Below are positions 11,705 through 23,474 of a DNA stretch of 64,000 bases, piece after piece. Each line of letters opens with the position of its first letter. Positions within the stretch are counted from its first letter, which is position 1. The translations under genes were made by a program, and so were the position numbers. Source of the stretch: Durio zibethinus (Eukaryota; Streptophyta; Magnoliopsida; Malvales; Malvaceae). The notes beneath the pieces were generated by a model. That model saw nothing but the letters and a program-made list of their open reading frames with translations, had not been told where the DNA came from and did not search any database. Where the stretch lies: contig NW_019167871.1 of the NCBI RefSeq assembly GCF_002303985.1, forward strand, positions 4,085,149-4,149,148. The letters run 5' to 3'.

Positions 11705-11841
11705 CAAAGAAATGAATGTGCGAAAATTTATTATAGGATTGTTTCAAAAGGATAAGGAAGAAAATTAAAATACAAGGGCTGCAAATTTCAAAAAATATTC
11801 TCTCAACCTCTTTCCAATTACCTACCTATATTCCATGTCCA

Positions 11842-12195
11842 ATGGATCACCATGAAAATATTCAAGAAAGTCTTCAAAAACAACGACAACAAGACGAAGA
11901 AAAAGGAGAGCAAGGGCTTGAAAAAGAAAAAGAGTGTGTGGCATGGAGGAAAGGTGAAGAAGAAGAAGAGTGCAAAACGCCAACTTCGAGTGATCACAAG
12001 ATACCAACCATTCAAAGCTGCCCACCGACACCTAAAAAGAAAGTGAGAGTAAATTTCCGTAAGAGAAAATTATCAGATCAGTTGCAGTTCTTTGAAACCA
12101 CAAGAAGTGAGGAGGTAGAGTCGTTTTTTCGATCAAATTCTGAGTCATTTACTGTTGAGTTTCGCAGTATCAAGAGGAGATGTAGGAGTGCCTGA
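11842..12195 (+). CDS. SIAMESE-RELATED (SMR) cyclin-dependent kinase inhibitor
   Basis: This is a single-exon protein of 117 residues. Plant SMR proteins bind CDK-cyclin complexes in the nucleus, block mitotic progression and promote endoreduplication, often under stress. The family motifs appear in order: C44-x-TPTS (46-49), HKIP (52-55), the CPPxPKK box at 60-66 (family form CPPAPRK), a basic run with RKRK (73-76), and the acidic or aromatic cyclin-binding region FFETTRSEEVESFF (83-96). The first 43 residues are Glu/Gln/Lys-rich and look disordered. Length fits the family (roughly 80-130 residues). The ATG follows a good TATA box and is the first in frame. Overlapping open stretches in other frames are shadows. 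I cannot say which of the numbered SMRs it matches. Family assignment is strong; function is inferred from the family. Confidence 0.87.
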   Translation: MDHHENIQESLQKQRQQDEEKGEQGLEKEKECVAWRKGEEEEECKTPTSSDHKIPTIQSCPPTPKKKVRVNFRKRKLSDQLQFFETTRSEEVESFFRSNSESFTVEFRSIKRRCRSA

Positions 12196-13112
12196 ATTTA
12201 ATCTCTCTATTAATTTTTACACAATTATCAATCTCTCTGATCATCTCACCGTGTAAATTTATGTTCTAGCTATGTCTAATTTAATTTCTTAGAGTTTCTT
12301 TCTTACCCTTCATTTTCTGCTTCAAATTTTCTTGATGTCACTCTTCCTCATGTACGATGCATATGACAATCAAAGATAGCTTGAATTATCTCATGGGGAA
12401 ATAGGGATTGTCAAAGAGTACTATTTATTGCAAATATGTGAAAGAAAAAAAGTAATTTTAATTCAAGGTGGCTTGTTTCATTTTCATTTTCACGTGAATT
12501 TTGCAAGCTATTTTATTGCATTTAAATTTCACAAATGGTGTTGGTACTTAATTAGTAGGATAAATTTAAGAAAAATATCTTCTTATGGTTGTTTTATATA
12601 TTTGTTGTTTTTGAACATTCTATTAGCTGAATAGATAAGGCGATGGATGTGAATTTAGGTAAATGAAGAAGCATCGTTCCAAAATAATACATTTTTTAAA
12701 AATAAAAAGGGATAGGCCTAAAAAAAATTCCTTATAGCATAAATTCCTTATATGAAGCCCTTGAATCACACTTATTATAGCAAGGTGGATATTACACCGG
12801 CCTCTGCACCAAGGTCAAGGGCCTATAATTAATAATTTGGTGGAAGAAAATAAAAAAGAGTAATTTATTTATAATTTTTTTCTCTTTCTCATGATTTATT
12901 ATATTAAAATAAGATATTAAATGAATTCATAATTTAATTTAATTAATTCATATATTCACTTTTAAAAATTAATATTCAATAAATTTAAAATTTAAATTTT
13001 AGACTTATAAAGGATATAACAAAAGGTGATATATTTTTCAACTTAAGGGAACTCTTATAATTAATTAGTAAATATAACTAGCCAGGTTAATTTTTGCTAT
13101 CTATTTAAGTTC

Positions 13113-13150
<38 letters not shown>

Positions 13151-15551
13151 TGATCAACATTTGGATTTTTTTATTTATTCATCTATTAATAGATGGAACT
13201 CGCTAGGGTAAGTAGCACAAAAGCTAATAAGGACAAGCTATTTTGCCATCTTTATGCCCAATATTCTGTCATGATTATCAGTATGACTTGCCCATATTAT
13301 CAGTTGGTTTTTGTGTAAATTTTGCAGCCTAAATTAAGTTTTACTATTTATATGTATTGCCTAATCATCAACAAATAGTAAAATATAGGTATATTTTTTA
13401 TATTGTTTCCAAAATACTTTAGGACAATTCCATATGTTCAGCATATGACATTATTTAAACCTAAGAATTTGAGTTCAAATTTATTTTTGTAAGCAAAAGA
13501 ATTGAGCATGTGGTGTAGCCTTCCTTTACGCGTCCAATATTTCGTCCCTTGTCAAATTTGTTCACAAGACTACGGACATACATCCATGGTCTGTCTCCTG
13601 GCATGCACTGCCAAAACAATATATTCATGATCATTAATTTTCGAGAATCTATCAACGAAGTTGCGTGCTCAATATCTAGCATTCTTCCGGTGAACTAGAG
13701 ATGATTCTATCGTCAAACAATGATAAAAATTATAGTTTGAGATTTAATTCAAATAATTCATTTTAATTATTAGAATTTAAGATAATTTTTATTTGTACGA
13801 AAAGGTGAATGATTATATTAATGAAATGAAAAAGAGTTACCTTAAATGTTTCAAATCTGGAACTTTGAATTAAAATTGCATCTTCAAACAAAATTCTAAG
13901 TAGTTTGTGAGAAAATTCTCCTTGGAACCATATGACCATATTATTTTTTTTATTTTTTGAAAAAAATTTAGAAGTAAGGAAAGTTACTTAATTTTCAAAG
14001 CAAGCTGTCAATCCACAAAAAGATATATGAATTTTTTGAGATTTTTTAAATTTACAAGTCACCTATCAACAAAGAATTATGGAAGTCTTCACTTGAATAC
14101 TTTACGCCCAAATTCTGAAATCTTAATCACTTAAGTCAATCTTAGTTGGTTATGATCATATTGTTTTTCAATCCTATAAAGGGTTTTTTTTAAGTGAATT
14201 TTGGATAAATTAAAAGAGAAATTTAATTCAGAACACAACACGCACGTGGTAGTGAATTGTACCTAGTTGCAAAGGGATTGTGTGAAAGTGCAAAAAGAAA
14301 TTGACAAAGGACAAGACTGCATCTGGCACACAGGAAAATAGAAATCTGGCCCTCAATTTGGGTTTGATTTCTGGGGCCAATGCCACAGCTCGGCAATAGT
14401 ACATGTCGTCTCTCAGGCACTCAGATCCATTCGAAGAGGGGGCCAAACCATGTCAATCCAATCTGTACTCAAAAATCAAAACCCATTCCTCTAAAATGTC
14501 CCAATCTTTCCTTTTTCCTCTCTGCTTGTTATAGTAACATAGATTCTCAACGCCTAGGATTCTGATCTGATTATTAATAAGGGTTTTCTTTCATTTGTAC
14601 TGATCGAAGGGAGTTGGGTTTGTGACTGTTTTAACTTTTGCAATCTTTCATGAAGCCAAGTAATGTGCCTTCCCCATTTTTTTCTTTTTTGTTTCTTATG
14701 AATATTTTTTTTTTCACTCTAGCTGAAATATTTGAGATGAACCATGAAAGATATATGTATAATAATTTGCATTATTAATTCTTTTGACAATGTTTCAACT
14801 GGGCGTCTGGCTTTCAACATTGTTCCAATAATCACAAGTGTTTTTTGACATTAGAATACAATTTAATTGTTGGTTTAGAATTGTTTATGTAATTTTTGAT
14901 TTGGTGAGAGTAGAGTGTTTTTTGACATTAGAATAGAATTTAATCGTTAGTTTATAATTGTTACTGTAATTTTTTATTTGATGATCAAGAAAAAAGTTTA
15001 TTGGAGATTGAGATGGTGAGCTTATTAGATTTATAAAGGAAAAAAAAAAAAGGCATCAAAATTAGAACTCTTAGATGCACTCCAACATTTAAATCAATCA
15101 AGTGTATGAAGAAAGTAAGGAAGAGAGAAGGTAACAAAAGAGAATGGAGAGCCTAAAGAAAGTGTTAGGAATAGTTGCATGCCTGGTCTAATCTTTCCTA
15201 TTATATTTGATGCTATGATTAGTTGAACAGGTTACTGTGTCCTTGAAACCATGTATAGATACTGATGACTTGACAGAAAATAAAGCTCAGGCCGTTTTCT
15301 CATTTGAACTTTGTAGGATGCTTTCACTTTTACCCCCCACGTAGCTTATGAAATCTGTAACAACTGGACAGAGTTACACCTTGCCTCCCACTGTCACTCT
15401 CTGGCCATGTCTTTGGCTGGCTGTAAATCTGTTCGTTTTAATTAATAATTCACTTTTGAATCGGATTTGCAACTTGCAAGGAAGAGCGAAAATAATCGAA
15501 TATTACAGGGGAAAAAAAAAGGAAATTAAGGAAATAACAATAGACAAGAAA
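12196..15551. other. Intergenic region between the SMR gene and the histone pseudogene
   Basis: No supported gene. It contains a (TA)n tract followed by (GA)n at about 13113-13151. GC-richer patches at about 13500-13690 and 14220-14560 give short open stretches that match no family I know. Near the histone start, a CATGCA RY-type motif on the minus strand (15176-15181) and an ACGT core at about 15340 could be remnants of a seed-type promoter. That reading is speculative. Confidence 0.5.
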
Positions 15552-15640
15552 ATGGATCCCAAGCGTCGAGCAAATGCTATAGTGAGGTCGACAAAGAAAA
15601 TTGTTCGGGGAACTGTTCAAGTCGCTGTAGTTCAGAAATT

Positions 15641-15889
15641 ATATCAATAATATTTTAATAATATTTTGATAATATTTTAAATTGATGATATTATTTTAAT
15701 AATATTTTAGTAATATTTTAAATTAATTTGATATTAATTTAGAAAATACTAATATTGATTTAATTGATTTAGTCATTATTTTTATTTATTGCATTTTTTA
15801 TTTTGTAACGTTTTATTTCTATATAAATAGGCTTTAAGCCTCATTGTAATACACAAGTCATTACAATAAAATTTTCATTATTTTTTTTA
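15641..15889 (+). repeat. 5' LTR of the Copia element
   Basis: It is about 249 bp, starting ATATCAATAATATT and ending in a T-run before the primer site. It is very AT-rich with repeated AATATTTT. A TATA-like TATATAAATA is present near 15821. It aligns with 20141-20397, with visible substitutions. The termini lack canonical TG...CA, so the exact ends are uncertain by a few bases. Confidence 0.8.
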
Positions 15890-15901
15890 TGGTATCAAAG
15901 C
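15890..15901 (+). other. tRNA-Met-type primer-binding site of the Copia element
   Basis: TGGTATCAAAGC directly follows the 5' LTR. It differs by one base from TGGTATCAGAGC, the initiator tRNA-Met primer site common in plant Copia elements. Confidence 0.85.
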
Positions 15902-18900
15902 GATTTTATAATTCAATCCGAAGGTGAATCACCTTGGAATAATTGATAGTTATTTATTTTCATCTTTAGTTTATTCTCATTTCTAATTTCATTTTTTCTT
16001 TCGCGTTTTAATTTTTTTTTAGTTTCTCTTCCCATCTTTAAGATTTATCTTTTATATCAATACTCATAACTTCTTAAATCTCCATTTCATTTTTTTTCAA
16101 GAGCTTAATAGTAGGTATTCAATGAAAAATGTACAGTCAATTCTAATTATCCTTAATGAAAATAACTACAATAGGTGGGCTATGGCTATGTGTAGTTATC
16201 TAAAGACAATAAAATTATAGGTTATTGTTACCGAAGAACGCAAAGCACTAGAAAGAAAAGAAGAAGAATCTGATGATAAATTTACAAATCGACTAGAAGA
16301 ATGAAAAAGTAAAAATCATCAAATTTTGACATGGTTCACTAACACTATTGTTTATTCTATCAATGTAAATTTTGGGCAATTTGAACTTGCTAAAATTGCT
16401 TGGGATTTTCTTGCCATACATATAGCTTTATTACTCTTGCTGATCAATATCATATTGTAATCACTTTATATCACCTTCGTTAAGAACTAGGTCAGTCGAT
16501 TGATGGTTTTCATTTTAAAATCAATATTATGGGACATGCTTGAAAATTCTAAGCTGAAATTCAAAGATAAAAGTGATGCTGCTAATTTTCTTATTTATCA
16601 AAATCAAATTCATCTTATTTAATTTCTATGACACTTCGAAATGAATTTGAAAATACCAGGTCTTCATTTTTGCACTGACATCCTTTGCCAACTATGGATA
16701 ATGCTCTTATAGAATTGATATCTAAGACAACTTAGTTGGGTTTGAGTCGAACTCATAATGTTGATACTATTATTGTTGCTGCTCCTAAAAAAATATTAGC
16801 TTTACTTTTCACAAGTCTTGTTCATAATGTGGGAGAACTAATCATCCCGTTTAGAAAATGTAGAGCTAAATATCATTATAACGGTAATCTAATTCATAAT
16901 CCTCATGCTAACAAGACTGCTTTGGCAATAACCATTTAACCAAATACTTTTGAGTCTTCTTTTGAGACCATTACAATATTCACAGTTGATCTTTAAACTT
17001 TGTTAAATCAATTTTTATCTTAATCTCGTGTTCCTACCATGTCTGTTGCCATATAATGTTTGGTTGTTTGATATTGCCTATGAAAATTATATGACTGCTG
17101 ACCTTTCTTTGTTCAAAAGCAAGATACTAGTACCTAATGATCTAATCATTAAAACAACAAATAGATCTATCTTAAAAGGTAGCCATACTGGTAATATCGA
17201 AACCTCAAAACTATATATATCTGATACTTACCTTGCTCTTAATCTTGCCTTAAATTTACTTTTTATTGGCCAACTTTGTGACATTGGTCTTGATTTACAT
17301 TTTTCACAAAGACATTACTGTATTGTGTAATCTTCAAACAGGTTAGAAAGTTGAGGCAGTGCCTAAGGTTGAAATATTGTTTGAGCTTGAAACTTTGAAA
17401 TTTTTACAACATTTTCTTATTGTTGCTACATCTCAAACAACCAACTCTTCAGTTTCTTTAAATTTATGGCATTCTAGGTTAAGACATGCATTTATTTCTC
17501 AAATAAAGTTACTTGTTTCCACTGATGTCTTAGGTAATATTTATCATGATATTTTTGATTGTTTGTCTTGTCAACTTAGAAAGCAAAGTGCTTTTACCTT
17601 TTAATAAAAGTGATTTTATTTCATTTGCTCATTTTGATTTAGTTCATTCTGATATTTAGCATCCAACTTCCACTCTGACCTTAAGAGGTTCACATTACTT
17701 TGTTATAGTAATTGATGATTTTTCTTGTTACACTTGGATATATTTATTTAAACAAAGAATTAAGCTTTTATCCATTTTCGTGAATTCAATAACATGATAC
17801 AAACTCAATTTTCTAAAAAAATAAAAATTTTCAAATTTAACAAAGCTACTGAATATACAAAATTGAGTTTTGTAACTTGTTAAAAAATGATGAGACTCTT
17901 CCTTTTAGGCATGCCCATATACTTCACAACAAAATGGTCAAGCTGGAAGAAAACATCGTTATATTCTTGACATAGTTCGTGCCCTTCTCATTTCCTTTTC
18001 CCTTCCTAAACATTTTTAGGATGAAGTTACTCTCACCGTTGCTTACACTATTAATTGTGTTCCCATACCAATATTAGGCACATGGTCTCCCTATAAGTGT
18101 CTATATAATAAGGTGCTTGATTACCATCTTTTAAAATTTTTGGATGTGCTGCTTTGTTTTACTTTCTATTCATAAAAAGACTAAACTTGAACATAAAGCT
18201 AGATTGTGTTATTTTTTGGTTATGGTATAGAACATAAAGGGTATAGGTGTTATGATCCAGTGTCTAAATGTCTTCGCATCTCAAGACATATAGTTTTTTG
18301 AAAAAATAAAAAGTTTACTAGTGTGCCCTTATTACATTCACTATATTCTTCTCTATGTATTTTTACAAATTCATCTTATGATTTTTTTTCAAATGAAAAG
18401 ACTATTATAGGTACTTCTGACTCAAACAGTGATCCATCTTCTTTCACTTTTACTATGTCTGATCTGATTAAGGTTTCTATTGATAGAATTGTCCCTTTAC
18501 CATACATATCGCCTTTAATTTGTCGTTTCACTTAGGTAAGGGAATCCAACATTCAACTTTGTGATTTTTATTATTATTATGTTTTAGCCACATTACATGA
18601 ACCTCACAATTTTCATGAAACTGTCTCTAATCTTATGTGGCAACAAGTAATGGTAGAAGAGCTTTAGGCTCTTGAGAACACTCATACTTGGTATATTATT
18701 AAATGATCTTCTGATAAGTCAGTGATTGATTGTACATAGGTCTATAAGATTGAGACTAGATTTGATGGGTTAGTGAATGTTACAAAGATCTTCTTGTTGC
18801 TTGAGGATTTATGCAAGAATATGATATTGACTATAAAGAGACTTTTGCTCCAGTTGCACATCTCACATATGTTCATTCACTATCAGTTGTTGCTATAGCT

Positions 18901-20140
18901 AGAAAATGGCCAACCTTTTAAATGGATGTCAAAAATACCTTCTTGGATGGTGATCTTATTGAATAAGTCTATATAAAGTCATTTCTTAATTCATCTGTAC
19001 CTTTCAACATAGTCTATTGTCTTTAACGTGCTCTATATGGTGTTAAACAAGTCTCTAGAGCTTAGTTCTTGAAGTTTAGTACCATTGTTGGATAACTTAG
19101 TTTTACATCTAGTAATCATGATTTTGCCTTTTTTACTCGAACTGCTAAAAATGGTATTACTCTTATCTTATTTTATGTGGATAACATGATCATTACGGAT
19201 AATAACGTAAATGTTATTCAAGATCTGAAGACTTTTCTTCATTCTAAGTTTAAGATGAAAGATCTTGGTCCTTTAAGTTATTTTTTTGGCTTTGAAGTCA
19301 CTAGTGATTCTACTAGCTTACATTTGTCTCAAACAAAGTATGTTTCTATTTCTGATATTATTACTCGAGTAGGTTTAACTAATAGTAAGATTTCATCATC
19401 ACCACTTGAACAAAATTTGAAGCTTTCTTTTCTGATGGTACGTCACTTCTAGGCCCTTTTTTGTATCAAACTTTGATGGGTAATCTCGTATACTTGACAT
19501 TTATTCGTCTAGACATTGCATATGCTTTTCATTTAGTTAGTAAATTTTTCTCTGCTTCTCGATCTACTTATTTTGCTACTATCCTTCGAATCCTATGATA
19601 TGTCAAGGGTACTATATTTCATGGTTTGCATTTTTTTTTAGTTCATATTTGGACTTGCATTGTTATTGTGATGTTGATAGTGTAGAAGATCCTACTTATT
19701 GTCGTTCTATCATAGGCTATTATTTCTTTCTTGGTTTTTATCTTATTTCTTAGTGAAGTAAAAAACAAATCGTGATATCTTGCTCTAGCACTGAAGCTGA
19801 GTATCGAGCTCTTACAAATGCCACATCAAAACCTTTATGGTTACAATGGCTACTTTAGGATATGGGTATTTCTTATCAATTTAGTACTCCTATATTTTGT
19901 AATAATCAAAGTGCCATTCAAATAACTCACAATGATATTTTTCATGAGCATACTAAACATATTAAAATTTATTATTACTTCATTCGTCACCATCTGCTTG
20001 CCTAAGCTCTTTGACTTGTTACTATTATCAGTGCTAATAAAAAGGTATATATCTTCACAAAATCACATCCACCTTATCAATTTCTTGTCCAAGTTGCCAA
20101 ACTCAATTTGGCCTCTACATTTCATCTTAAGTTTGTGGAG

Positions 20141-20397
20141 ATATCAATGATATTCTAATAATATTTTATATTGATGATATTATTCGTATAATATTTTAAT
20201 AATATTCTAAATTAATTTGATATTGATATAGAGAATATTAGATATTAATTTAACTAATTATAAAAATTGATTTAATCATTATTTTTATTTATTATATTTT
20301 TTATTTTGTAATATTTTACTATTATAAAAATAAACTTTAAGCCTTATTGTAATATACAAATCATTATAATAAAATTTTCATCATTTTCTTTTTTTTA
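20141..20397 (+). repeat. 3' LTR of the Copia element
   Basis: It is about 257 bp, starts ATATCAATGATATT after a weak purine tract (GTGGAG), and ends in TTTTTTTA, where histone-like sequence resumes. Divergence from the 5' LTR means the insertion is not recent. Confidence 0.8.
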
Positions 20398-20639
20398 GGA
20401 GACTGATGATCAATAACCGTTGGAGAAGGATCCTTTTAAAGACGTTGCAGCGGAACAAGAAAGGATAATCACTGAAATTCGTTTGGAAGGGTTAAGCAAA
20501 GAAAAAGCACGAAAAGAACCCCAGACATTTCAGGTTCCAGCGGAAGCTCCAGGCAAAAACAAAGTGCAAAAAGAACAGCAGACAGAGCAAGTTCCTGTGA
20601 AAGAACCTAGGAGAGATGAACCGCAAAAACAACAGCAGA

Positions 20640-20778
20640 CAGCAAATTCTTGCTAAAGAACCAAGCAATGAGGCTCCCAAAGTTTTGGAAGAATTAAGAA
20701 CCAAGCAATGAAGCCTCCAAAGGTTTGGAAGAAGAACCAAGCAATAAGACCTCCAGAGGTTTGGAAATAGAAGAGCCA
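20640..20778 (+). repeat. Tandem repeat in the histone tail, three copies
   Basis: AAGAACCAAGCAATGARGC and the following CTCCAAAGGTTTGGAAG recur three times with increasing divergence. In one frame they encode EEPSNEASKGLE-like units. This shows how the long acidic tail could lengthen or shorten, and the repeats coincide with the frame changes. Confidence 0.7.
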
Positions 20779-21247
20779 CCCCCACCACTAACAAAAGACG
20801 AGGAGAGGAAGGCAGAGACCGGGGAGCAAAAGAAGGAAAAGACCCAAGGTGGAGAAGCGGAAAAGGAAGGGATAAACCCGAGAAGGAAAAGAAAGCAATG
20901 AAAACGTCCAGAGAAAGACAGGAAATAGAAAAGACTACGACGGCAATGAAGCGTACGAGACATACGTGTTCAGGGTATTAAAGCAGGTTCATCCGGGAAT
21001 GGCAATTTCTTCCCAGGCAATGTCAGTGATCAACAGCCTGATGAATGACATGTTTGAGAAGATTGCAGCTAAGCCAACCAAGCTCTCCAAGTACACCGAA
21101 AGAAAGACACTATCTTGAAGCGAGATTCAAGGGCCAGTGAGATTAGTTTTGCCTGGAGAGCTTGGGAGTAAAGCGCCCATCACCAACTATGCATCCTGCA
21201 TGAAAAAGGGTCCAAATTGGATTAATTTTACTTTGTTTGTAATGTAA

Positions 21248-22404
21248 TTAACAGACTAACTAATGACACCTGGACTGAAATAGAAAGGAAATGAAATTGA
21301 TGAGAAATGGAGAGGGAGAAATGAAATTAAGTAAGAAGAATTAAAAGTAAGAAATGGAGAGGGAGAAATGAATTTAATTCTTCTTACTTTTCTCTTTCTC
21401 CCTCTCCATTTCTTCCCCATTTCCCTTTCTCTCTTAACCCAAAATAGCAAGCCTCTCGACAATCTCACCAGCCCTGTGGCCGCCACTGATCGTCGTTTAT
21501 CAGCGTCGGCGACAACAGTCAACTGTTGTTGACCGATGTCGATTTCAACCAAATTTCATCCACATACTTATCTCAATCCCTTTTCATCAATATCTATTTG
21601 ATTTTTCGAAAACAGCCTAGAAAAGCCTAGATCTAGCCTTTAAGCCCACGTTTTCCACCAAAAAACAAAAAACAAATCATCTCTGCGGCTCCAAACCACC
21701 TAAAAATGAAATATGTTTCTCCTCTCACCTAAATCTTCCACCTAATAGGCATTACTTTTCAACCATCGCCAGCCTCCTCCGTTTTTCCTCTCTCTCCTTC
21801 ATTTCATTTTTTTTTTATTTTTTAATTTTTGTGTTGCTTGTTTATCGTGGTTGCTATTTGATGATTTTTCAACCATCCATAGTGGTCGGAGTGCCGCTGC
21901 CCATAAAATCCAATGATTTTGTATTTGGGTGTTTTTGAAAAATCATTAAAATATTGGGGATAAAATAGGATTTTAAAGAAATTTTGATTTTTCGGGATCG
22001 GCAAAATTGTAAATAACGAGTATTTGAAAATAATGGTAACTCCGACTTTGACCGAAATTGACTAATTGGTTAGAATATCATTTTCTTCCTCGGAATAAAA
22101 GTGGATTACAAAAAACGCGTGAAGTAAAATCCTAATTTCAGTGAACCAAACACGCTGTAAGTCCTCTGGGATGCTGCTAGGATTTAGGTTTGCTGTTACT
22201 TGTTGGCCCCAATGCATTTTCTTACGTACTATAATATCAAATTTCAGCCTTTTGTTGTGTTTTACATCATGTGGGAAAAGATAAAAATTTTATGTAATAA
22301 CTTTAAAAAAATATATCTAACAAATTTAAAATTTAAAATATAATATTTGTAATTTATTTTTTCAGTGATTTTTTGTAAAAAATAAAAATTATTTTTTTCT
22401 TTTT
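21248..22404. other. Intergenic sequence right of the histone pseudogene
   Basis: No supported gene. It includes the foldback at 21303-21414. Short minus-strand open stretches (21256-21552, 21822-22004) have no recognisable domains. Confidence 0.5.
21303..21414. repeat. Inverted repeat (foldback), arms of about 38 bp
   Basis: The left arm at 21303-21341 (GAAATGGAGAGGGAGAAATG onward) pairs with the right arm at 21376-21414 (ending CTTTCTCCCTCTCCATTTC) with only a few mismatches. The spacer repeats the GAAATGGAGAGGGAGAAATG half-motif once more at 21351-21370, so two alternative left arms compete for one right arm. Confidence 0.75.
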
Positions 22405-22689
22405 GTAACAATTATTGAACTTGCAAATAATTTATTGAAATAAAATTACAGAGGGGAATACAACGCACTGGAATTAAAATATTCAAATGGAAACGTTGCA
22501 TATCTAAAAGCTTATAATATAATAATAGCAGAAGAATAATTGTATATGTAGTAAAAATAATACTGTTACTATATATTTTGCATGTGACAATGATCACAAT
22601 GTAGCAGCGCAATCAGTTACTCCCCTGAGGAAGATGGTGACAGTGTCGGCACGATTCAGTTTGTCCTTCTTTTTTAACTCAACAGTATT

Positions 22690-23110
22690 TTTATATTAAT
22701 TTATTAAATAAATTTAAAAAATTATTTAATTATTTTATATTTTAAATAAATTTATATGAAACTTATTGAAAATTTATTTATTTATTAATTATTTGTTATT
22801 TTATAATGATATTAATAAAATTATATTTTTATATTTTTATATTTATTTTATTTTAAAATTAATTTATATTCATTTGAATTTATTTATAATTATTTAAAAT
22901 TTATTTAATTATAATTTAATTATTATTTTTAAATATATTTATTTATATATTTTTGTGAATATAATCGTTTAATAATTTAAATAAATTTATTTTATTTAAT
23001 TAAATCAAATATAAATTAAATATAAATATTTTATTATTTAAATTAATTAAATTTAAAGAAATAAAATAAATTTTTTATTAAATAAAAATATAATTTTAAA
23101 AATAAATAAA
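22690..23110. other. Almost pure A/T block
   Basis: About 420 bp contain very few G or C, with recurring ATTTATTTA and TTTAAATA words and no reading frame. It is present in copy B at about 42520-42940 with many single-base length differences, as expected where sequencing or assembly is hardest. Confidence 0.6.
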
Positions 23111-23474
23111 CAAATCACGATATCCATTCATTTATATTCGATTAATTTACGTAACTAATCACTTAGAACTTGATATATATATTTCCAAATTTTAACAGAT
23201 CTTAGAAGCCTGGCTCTACATAAAAAATCAAAATACTCATTCAGCAAAAAAGAAAAAACAAAAAGAATGCGTGTAGATCAGCTTGTGGGACCTTCTTGTC
23301 CAAATCAGTAGCCTGGTCGTATTGTTACATCACCTTCAGCCTTTGATGAATCCAACCGTCCACCTCATCCCCCTTATCCTCCCTTCAAATTTATATCGTC
23401 ATTTACACATTAAACATCCCCCCAACTCCTTCATTCACAAAGAAAAAAACAAAAACTAAGCTGTACTACCAGTA

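Larger units (their letters stand above)
15641..20397 (+). mobile_element. Degenerate Ty1/Copia LTR retrotransposon
   Basis: It has short LTRs (15641-15889 and 20141-20397), a tRNA-Met-type primer site, and decayed gag-pol in Copia order. Gag lies near 16120-16950 (NNYNRWAMAMCSYLK), the gag-pre-integrase zinc-finger region near 17465-17605 (LWHSRLRH, CLSCQLRK), and integrase near 17625-18300 (HFDLVHSD, VIVIDDFS, PQQNGQA). Reverse transcriptase is near 18640-19450 (FAPVAHL, FYVDNMII, MKDLGPLSYFFGFEV) and RNase H near 19700-20000 (STEAEYRAL, NNQSAIQI, RHHL). Integrase before reverse transcriptase distinguishes Copia from Gypsy. Many stops and frameshifts show it is dead. The YVDNM catalytic box differs from the usual YVDDM. 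No target duplication is evident. Confidence 0.9.
15552..21247 (+). pseudogene. Histone H2B.S/H2B.8-like gene, split by a Copia insertion
   Basis: Two blocks form one histone gene. Block 1 (15552-15640) starts MDPKRRANAIVRSTKKIVRG, resembling the basic start of the long-tailed H2B.S/H2B.8 class (Arabidopsis HTB8). Block 2 (about 20398-21247) gives a Glu/Lys/Pro/Gln-rich tail and then an H2B fold with FRVLKQVHPGMAIS, SVINSLMNDMFEKIA, KLSKYTERKTL, EIQGPVRLVLPGEL and TNYAS. Damage includes a 4.76-kb Copia element between the blocks, TAA soon after the element, a stop after QQQTANSC (20655), at least two frame changes in the tail, TGA at 21116-21118 inside the fold, and a shortened C-terminus. 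H2B.8-type proteins are reported to act in sperm or seed chromatin compaction through the long disordered tail. This copy is very unlikely to be functional. The H2B identity is firm; the variant class is inferred from tail length and N-terminus. Confidence 0.85.

Noticed and set aside
12428..12634. Small ORF after the SMR gene
   Set aside because: Hydrophobic low-complexity translation, no domain, in the SMR 3' flank.
13461..13682. 73-residue minus-strand ORF in a GC-richer patch
   Set aside because: I recognise no family and see no promoter or splice context, so the patch is left as intergenic.
15636..20402. Target-site duplication of the Copia element
   Set aside because: GAAAT or AAATT on the left and GGAGA on the right do not match, so none is claimed.
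20420..20656. 78-residue plus-strand ORF as an independent gene
   Set aside because: It begins at TTG, not ATG. Its charged sequence is the tail of the interrupted H2B-like gene and is followed in frame 2 by the histone fold.
21256..22160. Possible MITE ends (GGACTGAAAT near 21273 and GGTTCACTGAAATTAGG reversed near 22150)
   Set aside because: The proposed terminal repeats match only loosely and no target duplication is found.
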